A program made the position numbers and the translations under genes. The notes beneath the pieces were generated by a model, which was not told where the DNA came from, did no database searches, and saw nothing but the letters and a program-made list of their open reading frames with translations. Shown here piece by piece: positions 28,100 to 36,188 of a stretch of 64,000 nucleotides of DNA (positions are counted from its first letter, which is position 1; each line of letters begins with the position of its first letter). This stretch comes from Geothermobacter hydrogeniphilus. Lineage in GTDB: Bacteria > Desulfobacterota > Desulfuromonadia > Desulfuromonadales > Geothermobacteraceae. The stretch lies in assembly GCF_002898515.1 (NCBI RefSeq), contig NZ_PPFX01000001.1, positions 150,847 through 214,846 of the forward strand, written 5' to 3'.

Positions 28100-29695
28100 G
28101 TGAACGACTGGACTCAATTCCTTCCCTGGCTGGCGCCGCCGCTGCTCGGGGCGCTGATCGGCTACGTCACCAACTATGTCGCCATCCGCATGCTCTTCCG
28201 CCCCCTGCGTCCCTGGCGGGTGTTCGGTCTGCGGGTGCCGCTGACGCCGGGGATTATCCCCGCCAAGCGGGCGGAACTGGCGGTCCGTATGGGCGAAACG
28301 GTCGGCAGTCACCTGTTGACCGCCGATGATGTCGGCGCGGTCCTCGGGCGCGATTCCTTCCGCCGTGAACTGCGCGGCGCGGTGGCGGAGAAGCTCGGTT
28401 CCTTTCTCGATCGTGAACTCGGTCCGTTGGAGAGCCTGGTGCCGGAGGAATTTCGCGGCCGCTTCCGCGAACTGATCGATCTGCTGCGCTGGAAACTGCT
28501 CAACCTGATTTTCGCCTACCTGAAGTCGGAAGACTGCCGCCGGCGGCTGGAAGTCTATCTGCGGGACAGGGGGGAGGAACTGCTCGCCCGCGATCTGCAG
28601 AGCTGTCTCTCCGAAGATGGTTACCGGACGCTCTGTGAACAGCTGCGGCAGCGGATCGACCAGCTGCTGCGCGATCCGGGGATTGAACAGGCCCTGGGAC
28701 GTTTTGTTGAAGAACGCCTTGACCGGCTCTTCAGCAGCGAGCAGAGCCTGGCGGAACTGCTGCCGGAGGACCTGGTCGAGCTGCTGCTGCAGCAGCTGGA
28801 AAAGGAAGTGCCGGGACTGCTGGAAAAATTCGGCGGTCTGCTCTACGATCCCGACTTCCGGCAACGGCTGGTGAAGAAGGCCTGTGAAGGGATCGATACC
28901 TTTCTCGACTCGCTGCAGGGTCTGGCCGGGCTGCTCTCCGGCTTCATCAACCTCGATAAGATTTACGACAGGCTGCCCGAATTTCTCGATCGGACCGGGG
29001 ATGAAATCGCCCGCTGGCTGAAGGAGGAGAAGACCCAGCAACAGGTGGCGCAAATGCTGCGTGAGCGGGTCGCGGCGATGCTGCAGCGGCCGGTGGCGAG
29101 CTATCTGGAAAACCTGCCCTACGAGAAGGTCGCCGGGGTGCGGCGCTTCGCTCGTGAACAGGCGATCGGGATGCTGCACAGTCCGAAGACCGCGGCCGCG
29201 CTCGGGCGCCTGGCCGAGAACGGTCTCGACCGGATCAAGGATCGCCCCTTCGGCGAGCTGCTGGAGCAGAACCTGCCCGCGGGTCTGCTCGATGACTGGC
29301 GGCGTGATCTGCCGCAGCGGCTGCTGAAGTGGCTCAGGTCTCCGGCGGTGCATCGGGCCATGGATGAAATCCTTCGTCGGCAGAGTGAAGAGCTGCTGCT
29401 GCAGCGACCGCTGGGCAGACTCTCGGCCCGGGTGCCGGGGGACGTGCGGGAAGAGTTGATCGACGGACTCTGCCGGCAGCTCGGTGAACTGCTGCAGCGC
29501 GAGGTGCCGCCGCTGGTCGAGACGCTCAATATCTCCCGCATGGTCGAGGAGAAGGTCAACCGGCTCGATATCCTGCAGGTCGAGGGTCTGCTGCTGTCGA
29601 TCATGCAGGAGCAGTTCAAGTACATCAACCTGTTCGGCGGGCTGCTCGGGTTCCTGATCGGGCTGGCCAACCTGCTGCTGTTGCAACTCCGATAA
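28100..29695 (+). CDS. DUF445 family membrane protein
   Basis: 531 residues. The N-terminus (LAPPLLGALIGYVTNYVAIRM then LFRPLRPWRVFGLRVPLTPG) is the DUF445 signature; a second membrane segment is at the very C-terminus (FGGLLGFLIGLANLLLLQ). Between them lies a long helical region rich in Leu, Glu and Arg. Relatives such as YheB/YjiN are membrane-bound and of unknown function. The start is the GTG at 28100. It is divergent from hslO. Confidence 0.85.
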   Translation: MNDWTQFLPWLAPPLLGALIGYVTNYVAIRMLFRPLRPWRVFGLRVPLTPGIIPAKRAELAVRMGETVGSHLLTADDVGAVLGRDSFRRELRGAVAEKLGSFLDRELGPLESLVPEEFRGRFRELIDLLRWKLLNLIFAYLKSEDCRRRLEVYLRDRGEELLARDLQSCLSEDGYRTLCEQLRQRIDQLLRDPGIEQALGRFVEERLDRLFSSEQSLAELLPEDLVELLLQQLEKEVPGLLEKFGGLLYDPDFRQRLVKKACEGIDTFLDSLQGLAGLLSGFINLDKIYDRLPEFLDRTGDEIARWLKEEKTQQQVAQMLRERVAAMLQRPVASYLENLPYEKVAGVRRFAREQAIGMLHSPKTAAALGRLAENGLDRIKDRPFGELLEQNLPAGLLDDWRRDLPQRLLKWLRSPAVHRAMDEILRRQSEELLLQRPLGRLSARVPGDVREELIDGLCRQLGELLQREVPPLVETLNISRMVEEKVNRLDILQVEGLLLSIMQEQFKYINLFGGLLGFLIGLANLLLLQLR

Positions 29696-29721
29696 AAAAG
29701 GACAAATAGGAATGGGGGCCG

Positions 29722-29868
29722 CCAAGGGTTCCAGAAAAACCTTTAACGGAGAGGCGCAGAGAGGCGGAGACGCAGAGAAACCAGAATCAGTCAGACAAAA
29801 TTGCTCTCCATCTCTGCTCCTCTTCACCTCTGCGTTAAAAGGCCTTTGAGTTTCTTGGCGGAATACTT
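29722..29868. repeat. Palindromic repeat family R, copy 1
   Basis: Starts CGCCAAGGGTTCCAGAAAAA and TTTAACGGAGAGGCGCAGAG, ends CTCTGCGTTAAAAGG and TTTCTTGGCGG; the two halves are complementary over much of their length. Further copies at 57937, 59570 and 60549. It fills the gap between the DUF445 gene and the AI-2E permease gene. Confidence 0.75.
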
Positions 29869-29900
29869 TTGAGTTTCAGTTTCAGTCGGAGGGATTTGTG

Positions 29901-30926
29901 ATGCCGGATACAAAACAGGATGGCCGCCCGGTTCTGGTGCTGGTCGGGCTGGCCGCTTTTATCGTCGTCATTGCCGGGATGCGGGAGGCAAGCGCGCTGG
30001 TGATCCCCTTTCTGCTGGCGATCTTCGTCGCCGTTGTCTGCGCGCCGCCGGTTTTCTGGCTGCAGCGGCACAAGATCCCGACGCCGCTGGCGGTGCTGCT
30101 GGTGGTGCTGCTGATCTGGCTGGTCGGCGGCAGTCTGGCGGCCCTGTTCGGTTCTTCACTGAACAGCTTCACCAATGAACTTCCCGTCTACCAGCAGAGT
30201 CTGCAAGGGGAATTCGCCAACCTGCTCACCTGGCTGGAGGGACATGGCATCCGGACCCCGACAGCCTCCCTGCGTGAACAGATCGACCCCGGCGCGGCGA
30301 TGCGCCTGGCCAGTCGGATGCTGACCAGTTTCGGCGGTATCCTGACCAACACCTTCCTGATCATGGTGACGGTTATTTTTATCCTGCTTGAAGCGGCGAG
30401 TTTTACCGGCAAGGTCCGGCGGGCTTTTGGAAATGCCGACAAGACCCTGGACGCCTTTTCCAAGTTCGCCGTCGGCCTGAACAAGTACATGGCGATCAAG
30501 TCGCTGCTCAGCCTGCTGACCGGCATCGCGGTCTGGATCCTCCTGTCGGTCGTCGGCGTCGATTTCCCGCTTCTCTGGGGGCTGCTGGCCTTCATGCTCA
30601 ACTACATTCCGACCATCGGTTCGATCATTGCCGCGGTGCCGGCGGTGCTGCTGGCGCTGGTGCAGTTCGGCGGCAGCAAGGCGCTGGTAGTGGCGATCGG
30701 CTACCTGTTTTTCAATGCCTCCATCGGCAGCATCCTGGAGCCGAAACTGATGGGTCGCGGGGTCGGGTTGTCGACCCTGGTCGTCTTTCTCTCCCTGGTT
30801 TTCTGGGGCTGGGTCTTCGGTCCGATCGGCATGCTGCTCTCGGTGCCATTGACCATGACGCTGAAAATAGCCCTTGAAAGCGGGGAGCAGACGCGGTGGA
30901 TGGCCGTACTCCTCGGCCCTGAGTAG
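29901..30926 (+). CDS. AI-2E family transporter (PerM-like permease)
   Basis: 341 residues with about eight membrane segments. The central soluble stretch (about 90-150) and the C-terminal conserved block (LWGLLAFMLNYIPTIGSIIA then AVPAVLLALVQFGG, and FWGWVFGPIGMLLSVPLTM) identify the AI-2E/UPF0118 family. Members export diverse solutes; the AI-2 label is historical. The ATG at 29901 has GGAGGG seven bases upstream. Confidence 0.9.
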   Translation: MPDTKQDGRPVLVLVGLAAFIVVIAGMREASALVIPFLLAIFVAVVCAPPVFWLQRHKIPTPLAVLLVVLLIWLVGGSLAALFGSSLNSFTNELPVYQQSLQGEFANLLTWLEGHGIRTPTASLREQIDPGAAMRLASRMLTSFGGILTNTFLIMVTVIFILLEAASFTGKVRRAFGNADKTLDAFSKFAVGLNKYMAIKSLLSLLTGIAVWILLSVVGVDFPLLWGLLAFMLNYIPTIGSIIAAVPAVLLALVQFGGSKALVVAIGYLFFNASIGSILEPKLMGRGVGLSTLVVFLSLVFWGWVFGPIGMLLSVPLTMTLKIALESGEQTRWMAVLLGPE

Positions 30927-30930
30927 CTGC

Positions 30931-31055
30931 GAGGGCGGCCGATACGCACGCATCTGCTGCGTTGCTCGCACCTTCAGTCGCTGCGGAGTAGCTGCCGCTA
31001 CACCTCACTCCTTCAGTTGCGAGACGCCTTGCATCTGCACACGTCTCGACCGCCT
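30931..31055 (+). repeat. Palindromic repeat family P, copy 4
   Basis: Complete copy beginning five bases after the permease stop: GAGGGCGGCCGATACGCA at the left, GTAGCTGCCGCTAC in the middle, ACGTCTCGACCGCC at the right. Confidence 0.8.
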
Positions 31056-31065
31056 TGTGACGTTC

Positions 31066-31312
31066 GTGTTGGGGTGTTTTGACTGGTTTTGGTGTCCCTT
31101 CCCGTGTTGTCGCCGCCGGAGAGAGGTGGATGTTTCGGGAAAAAGCCGGACGAATGTCTGAGGCGCAGCCGAGTTTTCGTCCCGGCCCCGAAACGTCTGC
31201 CGAACGGAGGGGACCCGCGCCAGCGGGCAAGACATTCGGGTGCCCTTCTTTTGCTTCCTTTTCTTGGGCAAGCAAGAAAAGGAAGGCGCTGGCGGGCGCT
31301 CACGCCTTTAGT
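31066..31312 (+). repeat. ~250-bp direct repeat block B, copy 1
   Basis: Nearly identical to 33533-33780 over about 247 bases. Landmarks: GTTGGGGTGTTTTGACTGG at the left, CCGGACGAATGTCTGAGGCG in the middle, and a perfect 13-bp hairpin CTTCCTTTTCTTG/CAAGAAAAGGAAG (31254-31285) near the right. Open frames through it occur in both copies and appear to be repeat-derived. Confidence 0.85.
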
Positions 31313-31313
31313 G

Positions 31314-31480
31314 CGAGGGCGGCGATACGCGCGTATCTGCTACGTTGCTCACGCCTTCAGTCGCTGCGGAGTAGCTGCCGCTACACCTCACTGGTACGAG
31401 GGCGGCTGAAATGCCGTCATCTGCTGCGTTACACTCAGTCTTCAATCCTCGACGTAGCTGCCGCTACACCTCTCTCCCTC
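31314..31480 (+). repeat. Two truncated copies of palindromic repeat family P (copies 5 and 6)
   Basis: The left half of P occurs at 31314-31392 (GAGGGCGGCGATACGCG, ending in GCTACACCTCACT) and again at 31398-31480 (GAGGGCGGCTGAAATGCC, with the central GTAGCTGCCGCTAC). Both lack the right arm. With copy 4 and block B they fill the 671 bases before the cytochrome gene. Confidence 0.7.
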
Positions 31481-31597
31481 GATCGTGGGAAGCCTCATGC
31501 TTGACTAATCCCCAGACAGGGTTAGCTTTTTATTGTCGGGAAGGGCCAACACCTGTCGCCCGGGCAGGGCGATGGTGGTTTCCCGGGATGGGAAAGA

Positions 31598-32392
31598 ATG
31601 AGGCTACTATTCTGCACCCTCGTCATGCTGCTGGTCATGGGGTGGCCGGCCCGGCTTCCCGCCGGGGCCGTCTCCTCCGTCACCGGCGAACCCACGCCAC
31701 TGACCAAACTGGAGCCGCACTACCGGGCGAGTGTTTTGCGCGGCTGGCAATCTTTCCAGACCAGCTTTGCCGTGGACGGGGTCGCCTGTGTCGATTGTCA
31801 CCTGCGTCTTGAGTCCCTGGGACGGTGGGCTGCCGCCTATCCCAAGGTTGAGGTCTTTGACGGCAGTTCCTACCGGGTCAAGAGTCTGCGACAGGTGGTG
31901 CTGGAAGCGCTGGAGCGCCACACCGATCTGCCCCGGGCGAGGCGGATCGGGCTGGTGGAGGACCTGGTGGCGTTCCTGTCCTGGTGGGGCGAAGGACGGG
32001 TCATGCAGCCGGGTCGCTCCCGTCTGTTACCGCCGCCGGCCGCGGATCTCGCCCTGTTGCGGGTGGCCGTGCGGCGGGGGGAAGACTTCGTCCGGGAACA
32101 CTGGATTGACGGTTGCGGGGCCTGTCACCGGCTGGGGGACGGGCGGGACCCGACCCGCGCCCCGCTCGATCGGGCTGCCAGCCGGTTTCCCCGGTTTGTC
32201 CCGGCTGCCGGAGGGGTCGTCTCGCTTGAGACCTTCCTGGCCGGGCATCTACGGCACTCGGGCAATGAAGAGTGGTCGCCCGAGTGCGAGACGGTGATTT
32301 CGCTGTCGGCTTACCTGGCCAGTCTCGCCGAGGCTACGACCTATCTTCCCGGTCATCCCGGGGACCGATCCCTGGAGCAGGCGGATGAGTGA
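31598..32392 (+). CDS. Exported diheme cytochrome c
   Basis: 264 residues. Signal peptide at about 1-24 (hydrophobic 4-18, LPAGA). Two heme sites: CVDCH near 64-68 and CGACH near 173-177, suggesting two similar halves. The region after the second heme contains a Cys (SPECETVISL) without a CxxCH. It overlaps the next cytochrome gene by eight bases, so the two are co-translated and may form one electron-transfer unit. I do not recognise a named family. Confidence 0.8.
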   Translation: MRLLFCTLVMLLVMGWPARLPAGAVSSVTGEPTPLTKLEPHYRASVLRGWQSFQTSFAVDGVACVDCHLRLESLGRWAAAYPKVEVFDGSSYRVKSLRQVVLEALERHTDLPRARRIGLVEDLVAFLSWWGEGRVMQPGRSRLLPPPAADLALLRVAVRRGEDFVREHWIDGCGACHRLGDGRDPTRAPLDRAASRFPRFVPAAGGVVSLETFLAGHLRHSGNEEWSPECETVISLSAYLASLAEATTYLPGHPGDRSLEQADE

Positions 32393-33389
32393 GTTTTTTT
32401 TCCGCGCCATGCTGCCGGTCATGATCCTGTTGCTGCAGGTCTGTCCGGCCGGGAGGGCCACGGCGGCCGAGACGCGCATCAATGGTCGCGTCAGTTCTGG
32501 AACCGGGGGGCCGCTGCAGGGGGTGGTGGCAATTGAAACCGGCCGCCTCTACAGCAAAAGCTATCGCTACGGGGGCAGGATTGATGAACAGGGGCGTTTT
32601 TCGGTGCGGGTCCCCCGGGGGGGCGATTATGCCGTGCATATCTATGCGACCGGCTATGTTTATCATCCCATCGGCTTGAAAATCGAGGATGGCCGGACCA
32701 ACCGGTTCTCTTTCACCGTGCCGCCCAATCCGGCGATCGCGGAAGCCCCGGTCATCTCCAGGGTGCTCTTCGAGACCCGGGATGGCGATCCGGGGCAGCG
32801 ACGGATCCGTCTGGAGGTCAATGATCCCAACGGCAACCTCTCCCACCAGGTGCTGGGGATCAACACGGCCACCGAGGAGGCCTTCATCTTCGAACCTTCC
32901 GGGTTTGTCTTCCCCTGGGCCAGGAACTATCCCAACGGAACTTATACCCTCTCCTACGACACCGGCGGTCGCCCGTTTAAGCCCGCGGAATGGCTGTTCG
33001 TGGCCGCCGACAACCGCTGCTACAGCTCGGCGGTGCTGCGGTCTCCGTTCAACCTGGAAGAGGGGGTGGTTCCCGCACAGGTCGAGGGCGCGGCGCGGCC
33101 CGAAGCGGTTCCGCAATTGGCGCAGGAGCGCAAGCCGACAGTGGCGTTCGGTCGTCGGGTTTTTGCCGATAACTGTGCCGTCTGCCATTATCCGGACAAG
33201 ACCGCAACCAAGGTTGGGCCGGGATTGAAGGGATTGTTCAGGCGGGAGCTGACGCCGGTCGAAAAGATTCCGGTCACCGAGGGCAACATTCGGCGCCGGA
33301 TCGAGAATGGTGGTGAAAACATGCCTCCCTATGCCCACATCAGGGAATCCGCACGCAGCGCACTGCTGCTGTATCTGAAAACACTTTAA
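32385..33389 (+). CDS. Carboxypeptidase-regulatory-like domain fused to a cytochrome c domain
   Basis: 334 residues. Signal peptide 1-28. Residues about 30-105 look like a CarboxypepD_reg beta-sandwich (INGRVSSGTGGPLQGVVAIE, then GRFSVRVPRGGDYAVHIYATGY). A middle region of about 110-235 has no clear family. The C-terminal class I cytochrome c has CAVCH near 265, KVGPGLKGLF and axial Met in ENMPPY. Periplasmic or surface electron transfer is likely, with the beta-sandwich as a binding module. The gene lies between two direct copies of repeat block B. Confidence 0.8.
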   Translation: MSEFFFRAMLPVMILLLQVCPAGRATAAETRINGRVSSGTGGPLQGVVAIETGRLYSKSYRYGGRIDEQGRFSVRVPRGGDYAVHIYATGYVYHPIGLKIEDGRTNRFSFTVPPNPAIAEAPVISRVLFETRDGDPGQRRIRLEVNDPNGNLSHQVLGINTATEEAFIFEPSGFVFPWARNYPNGTYTLSYDTGGRPFKPAEWLFVAADNRCYSSAVLRSPFNLEEGVVPAQVEGAARPEAVPQLAQERKPTVAFGRRVFADNCAVCHYPDKTATKVGPGLKGLFRRELTPVEKIPVTEGNIRRRIENGGENMPPYAHIRESARSALLLYLKTL

Positions 33390-33396
33390 AAGGTTG

Positions 33397-33523
33397 CGAG
33401 GGCGGCCGATACGCACGCATCTGCTGCGTTGCTCACGTGCCTCGTCATTCCGACGTAGCTACCGCTACGCCTCATTCCTCGGCGCGTGAGGCGCCTTGCA
33501 TCTACGCACGTCTCCGCCGCCTT
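33397..33523 (+). repeat. Palindromic repeat family P, copy 7
   Basis: Complete copy beginning eight bases after the cytochrome stop; the centre reads CGACGTAGCTACCGCTACGC, so the small hairpin keeps its stem. Confidence 0.8.
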
Positions 33524-33532
33524 GTGACGTTA

Positions 33533-33780
33533 GTGTTGGGGGTGTTTTGACTGGTTTTGGTGCCCCCTCCCGTGTTGTCGCAGCCGGAGAGAGGTGGACG
33601 TTTCGGGAAAAAGCCGGACGAATGTCTGAGGCGCAGCCGAGTTTTCGTCCCGGCCCCGAAACGTCTGCCGAACGGAGGGCACCCGCGCCAGCGGGCAAGA
33701 CATTCGGGTGCCCTTCTTTTGCTTCCTTTTCTTGGGCGAGCAAGAAAAGGAAGGCGCTGGCGGGCGCTCCCGCCTTTAGT
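33533..33780 (+). repeat. ~250-bp direct repeat block B, copy 2
   Basis: Near-identical to 31066-31312 in the same orientation, including the 13-bp CTTCCTTTTCTTG hairpin at 33722-33753 (loop differs by one base). Together with P copies on both sides it forms a composite that brackets the two cytochrome genes. Confidence 0.85.
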
Positions 33781-33907
33781 GCGAGGGCGGCCGATACGCG
33801 CGCATCTGCTGCGTTGCTCCCATCCTCGGTCGCTGCGACGTAGCTGCCGCTACGCCTCATTCCTCGGCGCGTGAGACGCCTTGCATCTACACACGTCTCG
33901 ATCGCCT
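33779..33907 (+). repeat. Palindromic repeat family P, copy 8
   Basis: GAGGGCGGCCGATACGCGCG at the left, GACGTAGCTGCCGCTACGCC in the centre, ACACGTCTCGATCGCC at the right. The remaining 70 bases to the DUF815 gene are AT-rich and hold nothing recognisable. Confidence 0.8.
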
Positions 33908-33979
33908 CGGACCTTTCCTGTTGGTTCGGGGTGGTTTCATTCTTTTTGACTATTGTTTTTTCCGCGTTGTCGGTTTCGA

Positions 33980-34885
33980 TCAATCGGCGTTCGCCGCCGG
34001 GCGGGTGCGCTGCCGGGCCAGCATCTGCCGGCCGACCCAGTACTTGGAGAACTGGTAGGCGGTGCGGCCGCAGCGCTTGCTCTTTTCGTGCGACCAGGCG
34101 ATGGCGGCGTTTTCGGTTTCGGCGGTCCAGGCGATGTCGACCTGGTGGCGGGCGGCCTGCAGGGCGATGCACTGGCGCACCACGGTCAGGTAGTGATCCT
34201 GGGAGAAGGCGTGGAAGGCGACCCAGAGGCCGAAGCGGTCGGAGAGGGAGATCTTCTCCTCGACGCCTTCGCCGTGGTGAATCTCGTTGTTGACCATCTT
34301 GGCGCCGAGGTTGTCGGTTTCATATTCCGGCAACAGGTGCCGGCGGTTGGAGGTGACATAGATCAGCACGTTGTCCGGGGCCGCATAGACGGAACCGTCA
34401 AGGGCGCTCTTGAGCATCTTGTAGGTCTTCTCACCCGGTTCGAAGGAGAGGTCGTCGCAGAAGATGATGAACCGGTAGGGGAGGTCGCGAATCTGCTGGA
34501 AGATGTCCGGCAGGCTCAGCAGGTCGTCCTTGTCGATCTGGATGATGCGCAGCCCCTGGTCGGCGTAGGCGTTGAGGATGGCGCGGATCAGCGATGACTT
34601 GCCGGTGCCGCGGGTGCCCCAGAGCAGGATGTTGTTGGCCGGCATGCCGGCGAGAAACTGCTGGGTGTTCTCCTCGACGATACGTTTTTCCGTTTCGATG
34701 CCGAGCAGATGGTCGAGCTGGATCGGATCGAGGTCGTCACGCGCTTCAAGGTAGCCGGCCAGGGAATGACGGCGCCAGTTGGCGGCGTAGGTTCTCTGCC
34801 AGTCGATCGGCGGCACCGGTTTCGGCAGAATTTGTTCGACGGCGCTGAGGACGCGCTGCAGTTGTTCTTTCAGGTCCTGATCCAT
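33980..34885 (-). CDS. DUF815 family AAA-type ATP-binding protein
   Basis: 301 residues. Walker A is GTRGTGKSS near residue 91, Walker B IIFCDDLSFE near 142, and a sensor-like IYVTSNRRHLLPE follows. This is the DUF815 family of predicted P-loop ATPases, widespread in proteobacteria and of unknown function. The ATG at 34885 has AAGGAG seven bases before it; the frame is open ten codons further upstream. It is divergent from the PilZ regulator gene. Confidence 0.9.
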   Translation of the reverse strand: MDQDLKEQLQRVLSAVEQILPKPVPPIDWQRTYAANWRRHSLAGYLEARDDLDPIQLDHLLGIETEKRIVEENTQQFLAGMPANNILLWGTRGTGKSSLIRAILNAYADQGLRIIQIDKDDLLSLPDIFQQIRDLPYRFIIFCDDLSFEPGEKTYKMLKSALDGSVYAAPDNVLIYVTSNRRHLLPEYETDNLGAKMVNNEIHHGEGVEEKISLSDRFGLWVAFHAFSQDHYLTVVRQCIALQAARHQVDIAWTAETENAAIAWSHEKSKRCGRTAYQFSKYWVGRQMLARQRTRPAANAD

Positions 34886-35149
34886 GGTCTTGCTCCTTGA
34901 GGCGAAATTCATCAATACGCCATTTTATCGCCGCTGCCGGGCGGAAACCAAGAAAATTATCCCCTTGCGTTGCGCCGGCCGGTCAGGGGCGGTTAAATCC
35001 CCCGTGTCGCGGCGCTTTCTTGTCAGCTGATTGACAGCCCGTTTCCGTCGGCGAGCGCCGGTGGCGGCAAAGTGGTTGATTCTGCATCCAGTTGTCGTCT
35101 GGCGTGGAATTTGCTCCCTTTCTCGTCCCGATGACCCCGGAGGCGTAAC

Positions 35150-35857
35150 GTGAAACGAAAAAAAGTTCTGCTGGTCGATGATGTCAGGCTGTTCCTGGAG
35201 ATGGCGAAGAGCTTTCTCAGCCGGGAAAACCTGCAACTGACGGTCTCCGCCAACGGTTGTGAGGCCCTCAAGGTGATGCGCGCGGTGCGCCCGGACCTGG
35301 TGATCATGGACCTGCACATGCCGGAGATGGATGGTGCCGCCGCCTGCCGGGAGATCAAGACCGACCCGCTGCTCGGCAATGTGCCGGTGGTCCTGCTGGC
35401 CGGACGGGGCCGGGCCGACGAGGAACAGCGCTGCCGGGCGGCCGGTTGCGACGCCCTGCTGCACAAGCCGTTTCGGCGGAATGATCTGCTGGCGGTGGCG
35501 CGCCGCTTTCTGGCCATCACCGACCGCGTCACGCCGCGGGTCGAAACCCGGATGCTGGTGCGCTATGGACCGGGCAAGACCCGCCGGCTGCATGACTACA
35601 CCCTCAACCTGAGTGTCGGCGGGCTGTTCCTGGAGACGGAACAGGTGCTGCCGGTCGCATCACCGCTCAGCCTGGAGTTCCTGGTGCCGGGCGCCGCCGA
35701 ACCGGTGGTCTGCCAGGGACAGGTGGCCTGGGTCAACGCCGCCGGCAGTCGCATCAAGAGAAACCTGCCCGCCGGTCTGGGGGTGCAGTTTTCAGACCTG
35801 AGCAGCGGGGACCAGAATCAGCTGCGTGAGTTCATCCGCCGCGAGTGCGGGGCGTGA
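35150..35857 (+). CDS. Response regulator with C-terminal PilZ domain
   Basis: 235 residues. Receiver domain 1-120 with D10-D11, phospho-acceptor D54 (LVIMDLHMP) and K107 (LLHKPF). The PilZ domain starts near 128 (RVETRMLVRYG) with the c-di-GMP contact loop LNLSVGGLFLE near 150; the basic RxxxR element is represented by R128-x3-R132. This combination links phosphorelay to c-di-GMP. The GTG start at 35150 follows GGAGG by six bases. The 331 bases after it contain the broken open frame interrupted by the IS630 element. Confidence 0.9.
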   Translation: MKRKKVLLVDDVRLFLEMAKSFLSRENLQLTVSANGCEALKVMRAVRPDLVIMDLHMPEMDGAAACREIKTDPLLGNVPVVLLAGRGRADEEQRCRAAGCDALLHKPFRRNDLLAVARRFLAITDRVTPRVETRMLVRYGPGKTRRLHDYTLNLSVGGLFLETEQVLPVASPLSLEFLVPGAAEPVVCQGQVAWVNAAGSRIKRNLPAGLGVQFSDLSSGDQNQLREFIRRECGA

Positions 35858-36188
35858 GGGGGGGGGCTGTGGTGACGGGTTGGTCACCTGGAGGCCTTTT
35901 CATGTCACATTGCATTGTAAAAACACCATGATTCCGGACAAATGGAAGATTGACAGTCTCTGAGATTTTTTCTACTCTGACAAACAGCTTTCTACGCTAA
36001 CCGAGGTATCCAGGGAGGGGGATATCCACGCACCATCCGGACCGATCCGCCAACCGGCGTCTCCTTTCCTTTGTTTTCCGATAGTTACACCTGTTGTTGT
36101 AGGTTTATTTGTAGGACATTCCCAAGATCGATTCGGGATGATTGAGACCATAAAAGGGGGAGATGAAGTCAAATCAGCCAATAAACTA

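Noticed and set aside
33465..34172. Minus-strand open frame across repeat copies before the DUF815 gene
   Set aside because: Its peptide recurs at 30712-31275 because both lie in the same repeats; no independent coding evidence.
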